Below, in pieces: positions 1 to 6,028 of a DNA stretch of 10,122 bases; the stretch's first letter is position 1, and each line of letters begins with the position of its first letter. Under the pieces are notes generated by a model. The model was not told the origin of the DNA. It ran no database searches and saw only the letters and a list, made by a program, of their open reading frames with translations. The stretch covers positions 1 to 10,122 of the forward strand of contig URNI01000067.1 of assembly GCA_900549135.1 (NCBI GenBank), read 5' to 3'. This DNA comes from an uncultured Collinsella sp. (GTDB lineage: Bacteria; Actinomycetota; Coriobacteriia; Coriobacteriales; Coriobacteriaceae). Position numbers and translations under genes: made by a program.

Positions 1-146
1 ATCTTGAACACCTTTCGCTCTTAACTAGGTGTCCAATTCATCATACCCACTCCAAGTCCGAACCGCTTCACGGTCCAACTTTCTGTCCGCACCCCCGTAC
101 ACAATGATTTTTTAATCCCCGTCCCAGAAAAATCACTGGGTGGGCG
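1..146. other. Non-coding stretch at the left edge
   Basis: I find no convincing gene here. One forward frame is open from the left edge to a stop at 22-24 and another to a stop at 112-114, so the end of a plus-strand gene entering from outside cannot be excluded, but too little is present to judge. A weak inverted repeat (ACACCT at 8-13, AGGTGT at 27-32) is visible. On the minus strand a TATGAT hexamer at 40-45 resembles a -10 box without a convincing -35. Confidence 0.4.
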
Positions 147-177
147 TGGGGGCCGGAGTTGGCCCCCAGAGATTTTT
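147..177 (+). terminator. GC-rich hairpin beyond aroC, probable intrinsic terminator
   Basis: An 8-bp perfect stem (TGGGGGCC at 147-154, GGCCCCCA at 161-168) closes a 6-nt loop. On the plus strand a run of five T follows at 173-177, after a 4-nt gap, so rightward transcripts would be terminated. On the minus strand the hairpin lies just after the aroC stop, but the next T-run is about 15 nt away, so it is a less canonical end for the aro operon. A second AT-rich pairing (TGATTTTT with AAAAATCA, within about 104-136) may help. A shared, bidirectional terminator is the simplest reading. Confidence 0.6.
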
Positions 178-1273
178 AGAGCTGGGCGGCGTCCTCGAGG
201 AGGGCGTCCCAGATGGCGAGCGCCGCGGCTGCTTCGGCAACGGGGACGGCGCGCGGGACGATGCAGGGATCGTGACGGCCGTGGACCGAGAGTTCGACAT
301 TTTCCATGGCGTCCATGTCTACGGTCTGCTGCTCGCGACCGATGGAGGGCGTCGGCTTTACGGCCATGCGCCACATGACAGGCGCGCCGGTCGAAATGCC
401 GCCTAGGATGCCTCCGGCGTTGTTGGATTCAACCTCGATCTCGCCCGACTCTGCATCGATGCGATACGGATCGTTGTTCTCGCTGCCGCGCATGGCGGCC
501 ACGGCAAAGCCCATGCCAAACTCCACGCCCTTTACGGCGGGAATGCCAAACGCGATTTGCGCGATGCGGTTCTCGATGCCGTCGAACATGGGGTCGCCGA
601 TGCCCGCGGGCAGGCCGTAGATGCCGCACTCCACGATGCCACCGATGCTGTCGAGTTCGTCGCGCGCGGCCAGGATCTCCTCGCGCATGCGGCCGGCTGC
701 GGCGGCGTCAATGCACGGCAGATCGTTCGTAAGGATCGCCTTGCGGTCGGCCTCACGATAGACCATATCGTCCATCGGCAGGTCGGAGATGCCGCCGATC
801 TGCGCGACGTGCGCCATGACCTGAATGCCGCGGGCCTCGAGTGCCTGCAGCGCAATGCCGCCGGCGATGCATAAGGGGGCCGTTAGGCGGCCGGAGAAGT
901 GCCCGCCGCCGGCGACGTCGTGCATGTTGTGGTACTTCACACGCGCCGGAAAGTCTGCGTGCCCGGGCCGGGGCTTGCGGCGCAGCTCGGAGTAATCCTT
1001 GGAGCGCGTGTTGGTGTTCTCGATAATCGCTGCAATGGGCGCTCCGGTGGTATGTCCATCGACAACACCGGCGATGATGTGGGCGGCGTCGGCCTCGCGG
1101 CGTTTGGTCGCGGTCTCGTCGCGACCGGGGGCGCGACGGTCGAGGAAGGCCTGCAGCTTCTTCTGGTCCACGGCGATGCCCGCCGGGATGCCATCGAGCG
1201 AGCAGCCGATAGCGGGGGAGTGCGATTGGCCGAAGATGCTCAGATGCAAGACATTGCCAAAGGTCGAGGACAT
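176..1273 (-). CDS. aroC: Chorismate synthase
   Basis: This enzyme makes chorismate from 5-enolpyruvylshikimate-3-phosphate with reduced FMN, the last common step to Phe, Tyr, Trp and folate. The 365-residue length is normal for the family. Visible hallmarks are the N-terminal FGQSHS segment (His18), RRAPGRDE near 47-54, RPGHAD near 102-107 (His105), the GGGHFSGRLTAP block near 123-133, a segment with NNAGGILGG and STGAP, and a C-terminal GRHDPC...VPVAEA motif. The two conserved catalytic histidines are present. The first signature reads SHS where many homologues have SHG. The GGGHFSGRLTAP form is the one I associate with Clostridia rather than Proteobacteria. The ATG lies one base after the aroA stop, and the GAGGAAT ribosome site is inside the end of aroA, so translation is probably coupled. 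It is the last gene of the operon, and a hairpin follows. Confidence 0.97.
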   Translation of the reverse strand: MSSTFGNVLHLSIFGQSHSPAIGCSLDGIPAGIAVDQKKLQAFLDRRAPGRDETATKRREADAAHIIAGVVDGHTTGAPIAAIIENTNTRSKDYSELRRKPRPGHADFPARVKYHNMHDVAGGGHFSGRLTAPLCIAGGIALQALEARGIQVMAHVAQIGGISDLPMDDMVYREADRKAILTNDLPCIDAAAAGRMREEILAARDELDSIGGIVECGIYGLPAGIGDPMFDGIENRIAQIAFGIPAVKGVEFGMGFAVAAMRGSENNDPYRIDAESGEIEVESNNAGGILGGISTGAPVMWRMAVKPTPSIGREQQTVDMDAMENVELSVHGRHDPCIVPRAVPVAEAAAALAIWDALLEDAAQL

Positions 1274-1274
1274 G

Positions 1275-2594
1275 CTATTCCTCCTCGAGCGTGACCTTGC
1301 CGCCCAGCAGACGGTAGTGGTCGAAGAAATCGGGATAGGACTTGTTGACGGCCTCGGCGCCGTGGATCACGACCTCGCCGGTGGCGCGGCTCGCGGCGAT
1401 GGCGGCCATCATGGCGATGCGGTGGTCGTTGTACGAATCGACCTCGCCGCCGGTGAAGGCATCGACGCCCTTGATGATGAGGTCGTCGCCGGCAATGCGC
1501 ACCTGCGCGCCCAGCGCGGTGAGCTCGCGGGTGGTGGTGGCCAGGCGGTCGGATTCCTTGATACGCAGACGGGCGCAATCGCGGATGAACGTGCGGCCCT
1601 GAGCCAGCGCGGCCACGGCCGAGATAACGGGCACCAGGTCGGGGATGTCGTGGGCGCTCATCTCAAAGCCGGCGAGCTTGTCGGACTGCACGGTGGCGGC
1701 GTTGGTGGAGCGCACGATGCGGGCGCCAAAGCGCGAAAGCGCGGCAAGCACGTTGCGGTCGCCCTGCGCGGAGCTCAGCGACACGCCCTCCACGGTGATG
1801 GGGTCGGTGCCGATGGCGCCGGCGCACAGCCAAAAGGCGGCGTTGGACCAGTCTCCCTCGACGGCTACGCTGCCGGGCGTACGGTACGATCCGCTGTTTA
1901 CGCGGAAGTTCGTGACCTCGGGCTGGCCGTCCTTGGCCGGAATACGCTCGACGTTGACCTCGACACCAAAGGCCTTCATGGCCTGGATGGTCAGGTTGAT
2001 ATAGGGGCGGCTCTCGATGAGGCCGGTCACTTGCACACAGGAGGGCTGGGCCAGTAGCGGGGCCGCCAGCAGCAGGCCGGAGATATACTGCGAGCTCACG
2101 TTGCCCGGAAGCACAAAGGTGCCCGGGCGCATGCGGCCGCTCGTCTTGAGCGGAAAACCGCCCAGACCCTGTAGGTCGCAGCCGGCGGCGATAATCTCGT
2201 CCGAGAGCGGGGAGAGCGGGCGGGCGCCCAGGCGGCCTTGGCCCACGAAGGTGGCCTCCGCGCCCAGCGCGCAGGCGACAGGCAGCATAAAGCGCAGCGT
2301 GGAGCCGCTCTCTCCGCAGTCGAGTGTGCCGCCGGCAAGGGCCTTGAGCAGGCCAAATTCAACGCTCTTCATGGTGGGGTGGACCTGGAAGCCGTCCTCG
2401 ACGGTCTCGATGCGGGCGCCGAGCGCCGTAAGGCAGCGCACCGTGGCCTCGATATCGGCGCAGGTGGTATTGCAGGCGACGTGCGTCTCACCGTTGGCGA
2501 GTGCGGCGCAGATGATGAGGCGGTGCGCCATCGACTTGGACGCGATGGCGGGAACGGTGCCCTTGAGCGGGGACGGGGTGATGCGGGCTAGCAT
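1275..2594 (-). CDS. aroA: 3-phosphoshikimate 1-carboxyvinyltransferase (EPSP synthase)
   Basis: The enzyme transfers enolpyruvate from PEP to shikimate-3-phosphate, the step before chorismate synthase. From the ATG at 2594 the protein has 439 residues, normal for the family. Motifs are SKSMAHR (Lys20, Arg25) for substrate binding, GESGSTLR at 94-101, SSQY at 167-170, Asp319 in the IPDLVP segment (general base position), LRIKESDR with Glu347 and Arg350, YNDHRIAM with Arg392, and Lys418 near the C terminus. The frame stays open upstream to 2675, but those 27 extra codons lie inside aroB and resemble no AroA N terminus; residues from MLARITPSPLKG onward fit the family. The start overlaps the aroB stop by 7 nt (ATGCTAG). 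The nearest ribosome-site-like sequence, GGGAG, is about 10 nt upstream, so re-initiation after aroB is likely. Residue 102 is Phe where E. coli AroA has Pro101. Confidence 0.96.
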   Translation of the reverse strand: MLARITPSPLKGTVPAIASKSMAHRLIICAALANGETHVACNTTCADIEATVRCLTALGARIETVEDGFQVHPTMKSVEFGLLKALAGGTLDCGESGSTLRFMLPVACALGAEATFVGQGRLGARPLSPLSDEIIAAGCDLQGLGGFPLKTSGRMRPGTFVLPGNVSSQYISGLLLAAPLLAQPSCVQVTGLIESRPYINLTIQAMKAFGVEVNVERIPAKDGQPEVTNFRVNSGSYRTPGSVAVEGDWSNAAFWLCAGAIGTDPITVEGVSLSSAQGDRNVLAALSRFGARIVRSTNAATVQSDKLAGFEMSAHDIPDLVPVISAVAALAQGRTFIRDCARLRIKESDRLATTTRELTALGAQVRIAGDDLIIKGVDAFTGGEVDSYNDHRIAMMAAIAASRATGEVVIHGAEAVNKSYPDFFDHYRLLGGKVTLEEE

Positions 2595-3694
2595 GCGGAT
2601 GCGTCTCCCTTCTGACCGAGGCCCTCGGCAATGAGTTCGTGGAAGGTGGAAAGTGGCGTGCGGTCGATGCTGCAACGGCCAATGTCGTGCGGAATTACCA
2701 GGTCGATGGTGTCGCCCGCGCGTTTTTTGTCGTGGAGCGCCTCAGCAAAGATGGCATCGGCATCTAGGTCGCAGCGGGTCTTGAGACCGTGGCGGCCGCA
2801 GAGCTCCTCAATACGACCGGGCAGTGCAGCATCGCAGATGCCATGCAGGGCCGCGGCACGCGTGATGATGCCCATGCCGATCGACACGCAGTTGCCGTGT
2901 CCGAGCTCAAAGTGCTCGCAGGCTTCGACGGCGTGCCCGGCGCTGTGGCCAAAGTTGAGGAGCTTGCGCTGATTGGTTTCGCGCTCGTCGGCAACGACCA
3001 CGGCGCGCTTGATGTCGATGTTGCGGGCAATGATGAGCGCCACGCGGGCCACGTCGCGATTGAGCAGCTCAAGCGTGAACGGGGTCTTCTCCAGCTCGGC
3101 GAAGAGCTCCGGGTCGGCGATCACGGCGTGCTTTATGACCTCGCCGCAGCCATCGGCGAACTGATCGGGCGTGAGGGTGGCAAGGCACCCCACGTCGGCG
3201 ATGACCACGCTCGGCTGCCAAAAGGCGCCGGCCAGGTTCTTGCCGGCAGCCAGGTCGATGGCCGTCTTGCCTCCCACCGACGAATCCACCATGGCGAGCA
3301 GGCTCGTGGGGATCTGCACAAACTTGCAGCCGCGCATGTAGGTGGCGGCCACAAAGCCCGCCACGTCGCCTACGACGCCGCCGCCGAGTGCCACGATCAC
3401 GTCAGAGCGAGAAAGCTCGTGCTCGGCCACATACTCCAAAATGGCAACATAGGTTTCGGCGCGCTTATGGGCCTCACCGGCCTCGAAGGTGCAGATGCTC
3501 ACCTCGTAGCCTGATGCCTCCAAGCTCTGCTTAACGGGCATCTGGTAGAGGGGGCCTACGTTGGTGTCCGTCACGATGACGGCGCGGGCGCCGCCGGCGG
3601 TGGCGCGTACGAGTGGACCTGCCTGCTCCAGCAAAAACGTGCCCACATGCACCTGATAGGGGCGTGCGGTGTCGATATCGATGGTAATCGCCAT
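2588..3694 (-). CDS. aroB: 3-dehydroquinate synthase
   Basis: The enzyme converts DAHP to 3-dehydroquinate, the second shikimate step, using NAD and a divalent metal. The 368 residues cover the whole family length. The NAD-binding region shows GGGVVGDVAGFVAATYMRG (about 104-122), followed by IPTSLLAMVDSSVGGKTAID (128-147), which carries the substrate-binding lysines. The metal ligands can be placed at Glu185 (CGEVIKHA), His250 (NFGHSAGHAVE) and His266 (LGHGNCVSIGMG). The start ATG at 3694 has an AAGGA ribosome site about 9 nt upstream and gives the expected short N-terminal strand before VHVG. A 36-nt gap, the longest inside the operon, separates it from tyrA. Its stop overlaps the aroA start. 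I see no missing key residue and no frame disruption. Confidence 0.97.
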   Translation of the reverse strand: MAITIDIDTARPYQVHVGTFLLEQAGPLVRATAGGARAVIVTDTNVGPLYQMPVKQSLEASGYEVSICTFEAGEAHKRAETYVAILEYVAEHELSRSDVIVALGGGVVGDVAGFVAATYMRGCKFVQIPTSLLAMVDSSVGGKTAIDLAAGKNLAGAFWQPSVVIADVGCLATLTPDQFADGCGEVIKHAVIADPELFAELEKTPFTLELLNRDVARVALIIARNIDIKRAVVVADERETNQRKLLNFGHSAGHAVEACEHFELGHGNCVSIGMGIITRAAALHGICDAALPGRIEELCGRHGLKTRCDLDADAIFAEALHDKKRAGDTIDLVIPHDIGRCSIDRTPLSTFHELIAEGLGQKGDASAC

Positions 3695-3730
3695 AAGTTT
3701 CGGTCCTTTCGACCTGGCGTGATGGGTGGT

Positions 3731-4645
3731 CTAGTGGGAGGCCTCGTCGTCGAGTGCGCGCTTAATGCGGTCGCCCTCGGCAAGGAGATTCTCCAGATAG
3801 CGCTGGTCGCGGTCCTTAAGGGCGCGGCTGTAGGCGCCGAGCGAGTCGATCAGGTGGTCGATCTCGAAGGCAAGCGCGTCGGCGTCGTCGATCATGAGCT
3901 CGGACCACATTTGCGGGTTGAGGTGCGCCACGCGGGTGAGATCGCGGTAGCTACCGGCCGAAAAGCCGTGGTGGACCTGGGCGGTCGGGCTCTTTACGTA
4001 GGCGTTTGACACCACGTGCGCAAGCTGGCTCGTGAAGGCGATGACGCGGTCGTGCTCGGCGGCGCTGGTCACGCTGAACTTGCCAAAGCCTAGGGGGCGC
4101 ACCATCTCGCGCACCTGGCCCAAGAGCTCCAGCTTGAGCGCATCGTCCACCGCGGGTGGCACGAGCACGAGCGGGGCGCCCTGGAACAGGTCGGCACGGG
4201 AGTGAGCGTAGCCCGAGTACTGGGTGCCCGCCATGGGGTGCGCACCCACAAAGTAAAAGCCGTGCTCGCGGGCAAGCTCAAAGGCGCGCTCGCACACGAT
4301 GCCCTTGACGCCCACCGTGTCGATCACCACGGGGCCCATGATGGCCTCGGTGTCGGTGGCGTCGGCGAGTGCCTGTGCATGCGCTTCGAGCCACTCGATG
4401 CAGGCCTCGGGGTAGCAAGCCAGCACGATGATGTCGCATTCGCCGAGTGTCTTGTCGTTGAGCTCTCCGGCGACAGTGCCCATGCTGGCGGCCGTCATGA
4501 CATCGTCATCGGGGTCCCAGGCCAGCACGCGGACGCCCACCTGTGCATAGCCGCGGGCAAAGCTGCCGCCGATCAAGCCCAAGCCGACGATACCGGCGCA
4601 CTTGGGGCCGCCCTGGTTAACGCGCGCGTTTCTCACCGTACCCAT
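3731..4645 (-). CDS. tyrA: Prephenate dehydrogenase
   Basis: The predicted enzyme oxidatively decarboxylates prephenate to 4-hydroxyphenylpyruvate, the committed step to tyrosine. The 304-residue protein has an N-terminal Rossmann domain with the nucleotide-binding pattern GLGLIGGS at 21-28 and an acidic residue after the second strand (AWDPDD at 42-47), which suggests NAD preference by family rule. The substrate domain shows GAHPMAG (134-140, His136), SQLAH (206-210, His210) and GSYRDLTR (231-238). There is no chorismate mutase domain and no C-terminal ACT domain, so it is the short monofunctional form. Arogenate use cannot be ruled out from sequence. The start lies 3 nt after the DAHP synthase stop, with a GGAG site 6-7 nt upstream. 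Its place directly behind DAHP synthase suggests that operon control follows tyrosine demand. Confidence 0.93.
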   Translation of the reverse strand: MGTVRNARVNQGGPKCAGIVGLGLIGGSFARGYAQVGVRVLAWDPDDDVMTAASMGTVAGELNDKTLGECDIIVLACYPEACIEWLEAHAQALADATDTEAIMGPVVIDTVGVKGIVCERAFELAREHGFYFVGAHPMAGTQYSGYAHSRADLFQGAPLVLVPPAVDDALKLELLGQVREMVRPLGFGKFSVTSAAEHDRVIAFTSQLAHVVSNAYVKSPTAQVHHGFSAGSYRDLTRVAHLNPQMWSELMIDDADALAFEIDHLIDSLGAYSRALKDRDQRYLENLLAEGDRIKRALDDEASH

Positions 4646-4648
4646 GTG

Positions 4649-5671
4649 CTACTCCATGGTCTCTTGGCAGACAACCTCGCGGATGGCGCGGATGCGGCGC
4701 ATGGTGTCGTCGAACTGATCGGGGGTGAGGGCCTGGGCGCCGTCGGACCAGGCTCGGCTCGGCTCGTCGTGGACCTCGATCTCCAGGCCGTTGGCACCGC
4801 AGGCGGTCGCGGCGAGCGCCATGGGCTCAACGTAGCGGGTGTAGCCGGTGGCGTGACTGGGGTCGGCGACGACGGGCAGGTGCGACAGGTGGTGCAGCAC
4901 CGGCACGGCGTTAAGGTCGAATGTGTTGCGGGTGCGGGTCTCGAAGGTGCGGATACCGCGCTCGCACAGGATGACGTTGTCGTTGCCCTCGCTCATGATG
5001 TACTCGGCGGCCATGAGCAGCTCGTCGATCGTGCCGGACATACCGCGCTTGAGCAGAATCGGGGTCTTGGTCTTGCCGACCTCTTTGAGCAGAGGGAAGT
5101 TCTGGGCGTTGCGGGCGCCGATCTGCATGACGTCGATCTTCTTGTCCAGGAAGACCTGCACGTCGCGTGGGTCCATGATCTCGGTTACGATCGGCATGTC
5201 GAGCTCGGCAGACGCTTCACACAGTAGGTCGAGGCCGGCGGGGCCCATGCCCTGGTAGGCGTAGGGGGAGGTGCGGGGCTTGTAGGCACCGCCGCGCAGC
5301 ATCGTGGCACCGGCGGCCTTCACGCGGCGGGCGATGCGGATGAGGTTCTCGCCTTCGACGGAGCACGGGCCGGCGATGACCTGGAACTGGTCGCCGCCGA
5401 TCTTGACGCCGTGGCCGCAGTCGATGACGGAGTCCTCGGGGTGGAACTTGCGGTTGGCACGCTTGAACGGCTCGGAGACGCGCTGCACGCGCTCGACGAC
5501 GTCCATGGACTCGAGCAGGAACGGGTCGATCTTGGTCGTATCGCCCACCAGGCCGATGATCGTCTCGTTCTCGCCGCGCGAGACATCAGTCTTCAGGCCC
5601 TTTTTCTCAATCCAGCTGACGATATGGCTGACGGCCTCCTCGCTGGCGCTCTGCTTTAAAATTGCAATCAT
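4649..5671 (-). CDS. aroF: 3-deoxy-7-phosphoheptulonate (DAHP) synthase, type I-beta with N-terminal regulatory domain
   Basis: This enzyme condenses PEP with erythrose-4-phosphate, the entry step of the shikimate pathway. From ATG 5671 it has 340 residues. Residues 1-70 match the ferredoxin-like regulatory domain that mediates feedback inhibition by aromatic amino acids in the Thermotoga type. The barrel follows with GPCSVE (101-106), LRGGAYKPRTSPY (125-137), QIGARN (183-188), LLKRGMS (206-212) and DPSHATG (270-276). Metal ligands can be assigned as Cys103, His273, Glu299 and Asp310, one residue off the Thermotoga enzyme numbering. The frame is open 16 codons further upstream, to 5719. I reject that start because GAGG at 5678-5681 lies 6 nt before ATG 5671 and the family begins at MIxIxK. 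It is the first gene of the aro operon, downstream of a leader ORF and hairpin. The symbol aroF is used in the common annotation sense; aroG or aroA(I-beta) would also be met. Confidence 0.96.
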   Translation of the reverse strand: MIAILKQSASEEAVSHIVSWIEKKGLKTDVSRGENETIIGLVGDTTKIDPFLLESMDVVERVQRVSEPFKRANRKFHPEDSVIDCGHGVKIGGDQFQVIAGPCSVEGENLIRIARRVKAAGATMLRGGAYKPRTSPYAYQGMGPAGLDLLCEASAELDMPIVTEIMDPRDVQVFLDKKIDVMQIGARNAQNFPLLKEVGKTKTPILLKRGMSGTIDELLMAAEYIMSEGNDNVILCERGIRTFETRTRNTFDLNAVPVLHHLSHLPVVADPSHATGYTRYVEPMALAATACGANGLEIEVHDEPSRAWSDGAQALTPDQFDDTMRRIRAIREVVCQETME

Positions 5672-5681
5672 GGTGTGCCTC

Positions 5682-5744
5682 TCACCTCGATGGATAACCC
5701 TTGCAAAAACGGCCCGCATCGCGAGCCGTGTATATATGGTGCAT
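5682..5744 (-). CDS. Candidate leader peptide of the aro operon
   Basis: A 20-codon ORF sits between the predicted promoter and the DAHP synthase gene and translates as MHHIYTARDAGRFCKGYPSR. Its TGA (5682-5684) lies between the two GAGG-like stretches of the DAHP synthase ribosome region and 10 nt before that gene's ATG. Codons 6-12 form both arms of an intrinsic terminator hairpin. Aromatic codons are Tyr5, immediately before the 5' arm, then Phe13 and Tyr17. There is no ribosome site upstream, and the predicted transcription start falls within a few bases of the ATG, so leaderless translation is plausible. The position suggests an attenuator peptide for tyrosine supply. Aromatic codons are not strongly enriched, so a chance ORF remains possible. 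Confidence 0.45.
   Translation of the reverse strand: MHHIYTARDAGRFCKGYPSR
5705..5729 (-). terminator. Leader terminator (putative attenuator) before the aro operon
   Basis: Read on the minus strand, ACGGCTCGC (5729-5721) pairs with GCGGGCCGT (5717-5709) over 9 bp with one G-U pair and a GAT loop. Five T follow (5709-5705). This is a textbook Rho-independent terminator shape lying between the operon promoter and the first structural gene, about 35 nt before its start codon. A terminator in that place only makes sense if it is regulated. I did not find a convincing competing antiterminator stem, so control by a ribosome on the overlapping leader ORF is the likeliest model. Confidence 0.65.
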
Positions 5745-5752
5745 GAGAGTTT

Positions 5753-5781
5753 ATACTATCTGACTCGCTTTTGCCTTCTAA
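5753..5781 (-). promoter_or_regulatory. Predicted promoter of the aro operon
   Basis: On the minus strand a TAGTAT hexamer (5758-5753), overlapping TATAAA (5755-5750), fits the actinobacterial TANNNT -10 pattern. TTAGAA (5781-5776) lies 17 bp upstream and matches three of six -35 positions. The predicted start would be near 5746, about two bases from the ATG of the leader ORF at 5744. It faces away from the tRNA promoter. Confidence 0.5.
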
Positions 5782-5834
5782 AGTGGGCCGTTGCACCGTG
5801 TCTTCCTCGGAATTGCAAAGCTTTTTCTTTTATT

Positions 5835-5864
5835 TTGATAGCCCGTGGTGCACTTGGGTATAAT
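5835..5864 (+). promoter_or_regulatory. Promoter of the tRNA-Arg gene
   Basis: TTGATA at 5835-5840 and TATAAT at 5859-5864 are separated by 18 bp. The -10 is perfect and the -35 matches five of six positions. Transcription would begin near 5871, about five bases before the mature tRNA. An A/T-rich tract (5815-5836) directly upstream could act as an UP-like element, as expected for a stable RNA promoter. Confidence 0.85.
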
Positions 5865-5875
5865 GCCAAACGTTG

Positions 5876-5952
5876 GCCCTATTAGCTCAGGGGATTAGAG
5901 CGTCTGCCTCCGGAGCAGAAGGCCGTTGGTTCGAATCCAACATGGGGCACCA
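5876..5952 (+). tRNA. tRNA-Arg with anticodon CCG
   Basis: A full cloverleaf can be drawn. The acceptor GCCCTAT (5876-5882) pairs with ATGGGGC (5942-5948) with one G-U pair. The D arm has GCTC/GAGC. The anticodon stem is TCTGC/GCAGA with loop CTCCGGA, giving anticodon CCG for the Arg codon CGG. The T arm is GTTGG/CCAAC around the TTCGAAT loop. The discriminator A and CCA end (5949-5952) are encoded. The 77-nt length is normal and no intron is present. It stands alone with its own promoter and terminator, and would read a codon that is common in GC-rich genomes. Confidence 0.97.
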
Positions 5953-5963
5953 TCGAACGTAAG

Positions 5964-5997
5964 ACCGTCCGAACCTCGCATGGTCCGGGCGGTTTTT
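5964..5997 (+). terminator. Intrinsic terminator after tRNA-Arg
   Basis: ACCGTCCGAACC (5964-5975) pairs with GGTCCGGGCGGT (5982-5993) over 12 positions with one A-C mismatch and one G-U pair around a 6-nt loop. A T5 run (5993-5997) follows. It lies 12 nt after the tRNA CCA end and should separate the tRNA from the ATPase gene, whose coding sequence begins within about 35 nt. Confidence 0.9.
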
Positions 5998-6028
5998 CTT
6001 ATACCGACGCGACGTGATGGGACGTGGT

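Noticed and set aside
1..114. C-terminal end of a plus-strand gene entering from the left
   Set aside because: The open frames are short (stops at 22-24 and 112-114), codon use in the longer one is unlike the neighbours, and no motif is visible. It cannot be supported without upstream sequence.
999..2057. Long plus-strand open frame opposite aroC and aroA
   Set aside because: It is a codon-bias shadow of GC-rich minus-strand genes, with no ribosome site and no recognisable domain.
2595..2675. Longer start for AroA (ATG at 2675)
   Set aside because: The extra 27 residues are an antiframe of the aroB end and do not resemble an AroA N terminus. ATG 2594 overlaps the aroB stop as expected for coupling.
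4202..5227. Long plus-strand open frame opposite tyrA and DAHP synthase
   Set aside because: Its composition (Gly, Val, His, Ala rich) is typical of an antisense shadow, and the opposite strand carries two certain enzymes.
5672..5719. Longer start for DAHP synthase (ATG at 5719, 16 extra residues)
   Set aside because: This segment overlaps the terminator hairpin and leader ORF and lies in front of a good ribosome site. The family starts at the MIAIL-type strand encoded from 5671.
5672..5760. T-box or other classical riboswitch in the aro leader
   Set aside because: The leader is only about 75 nt, and I see neither a T-box core sequence nor a specifier stem. The hairpin is better explained as an attenuator within a leader ORF.
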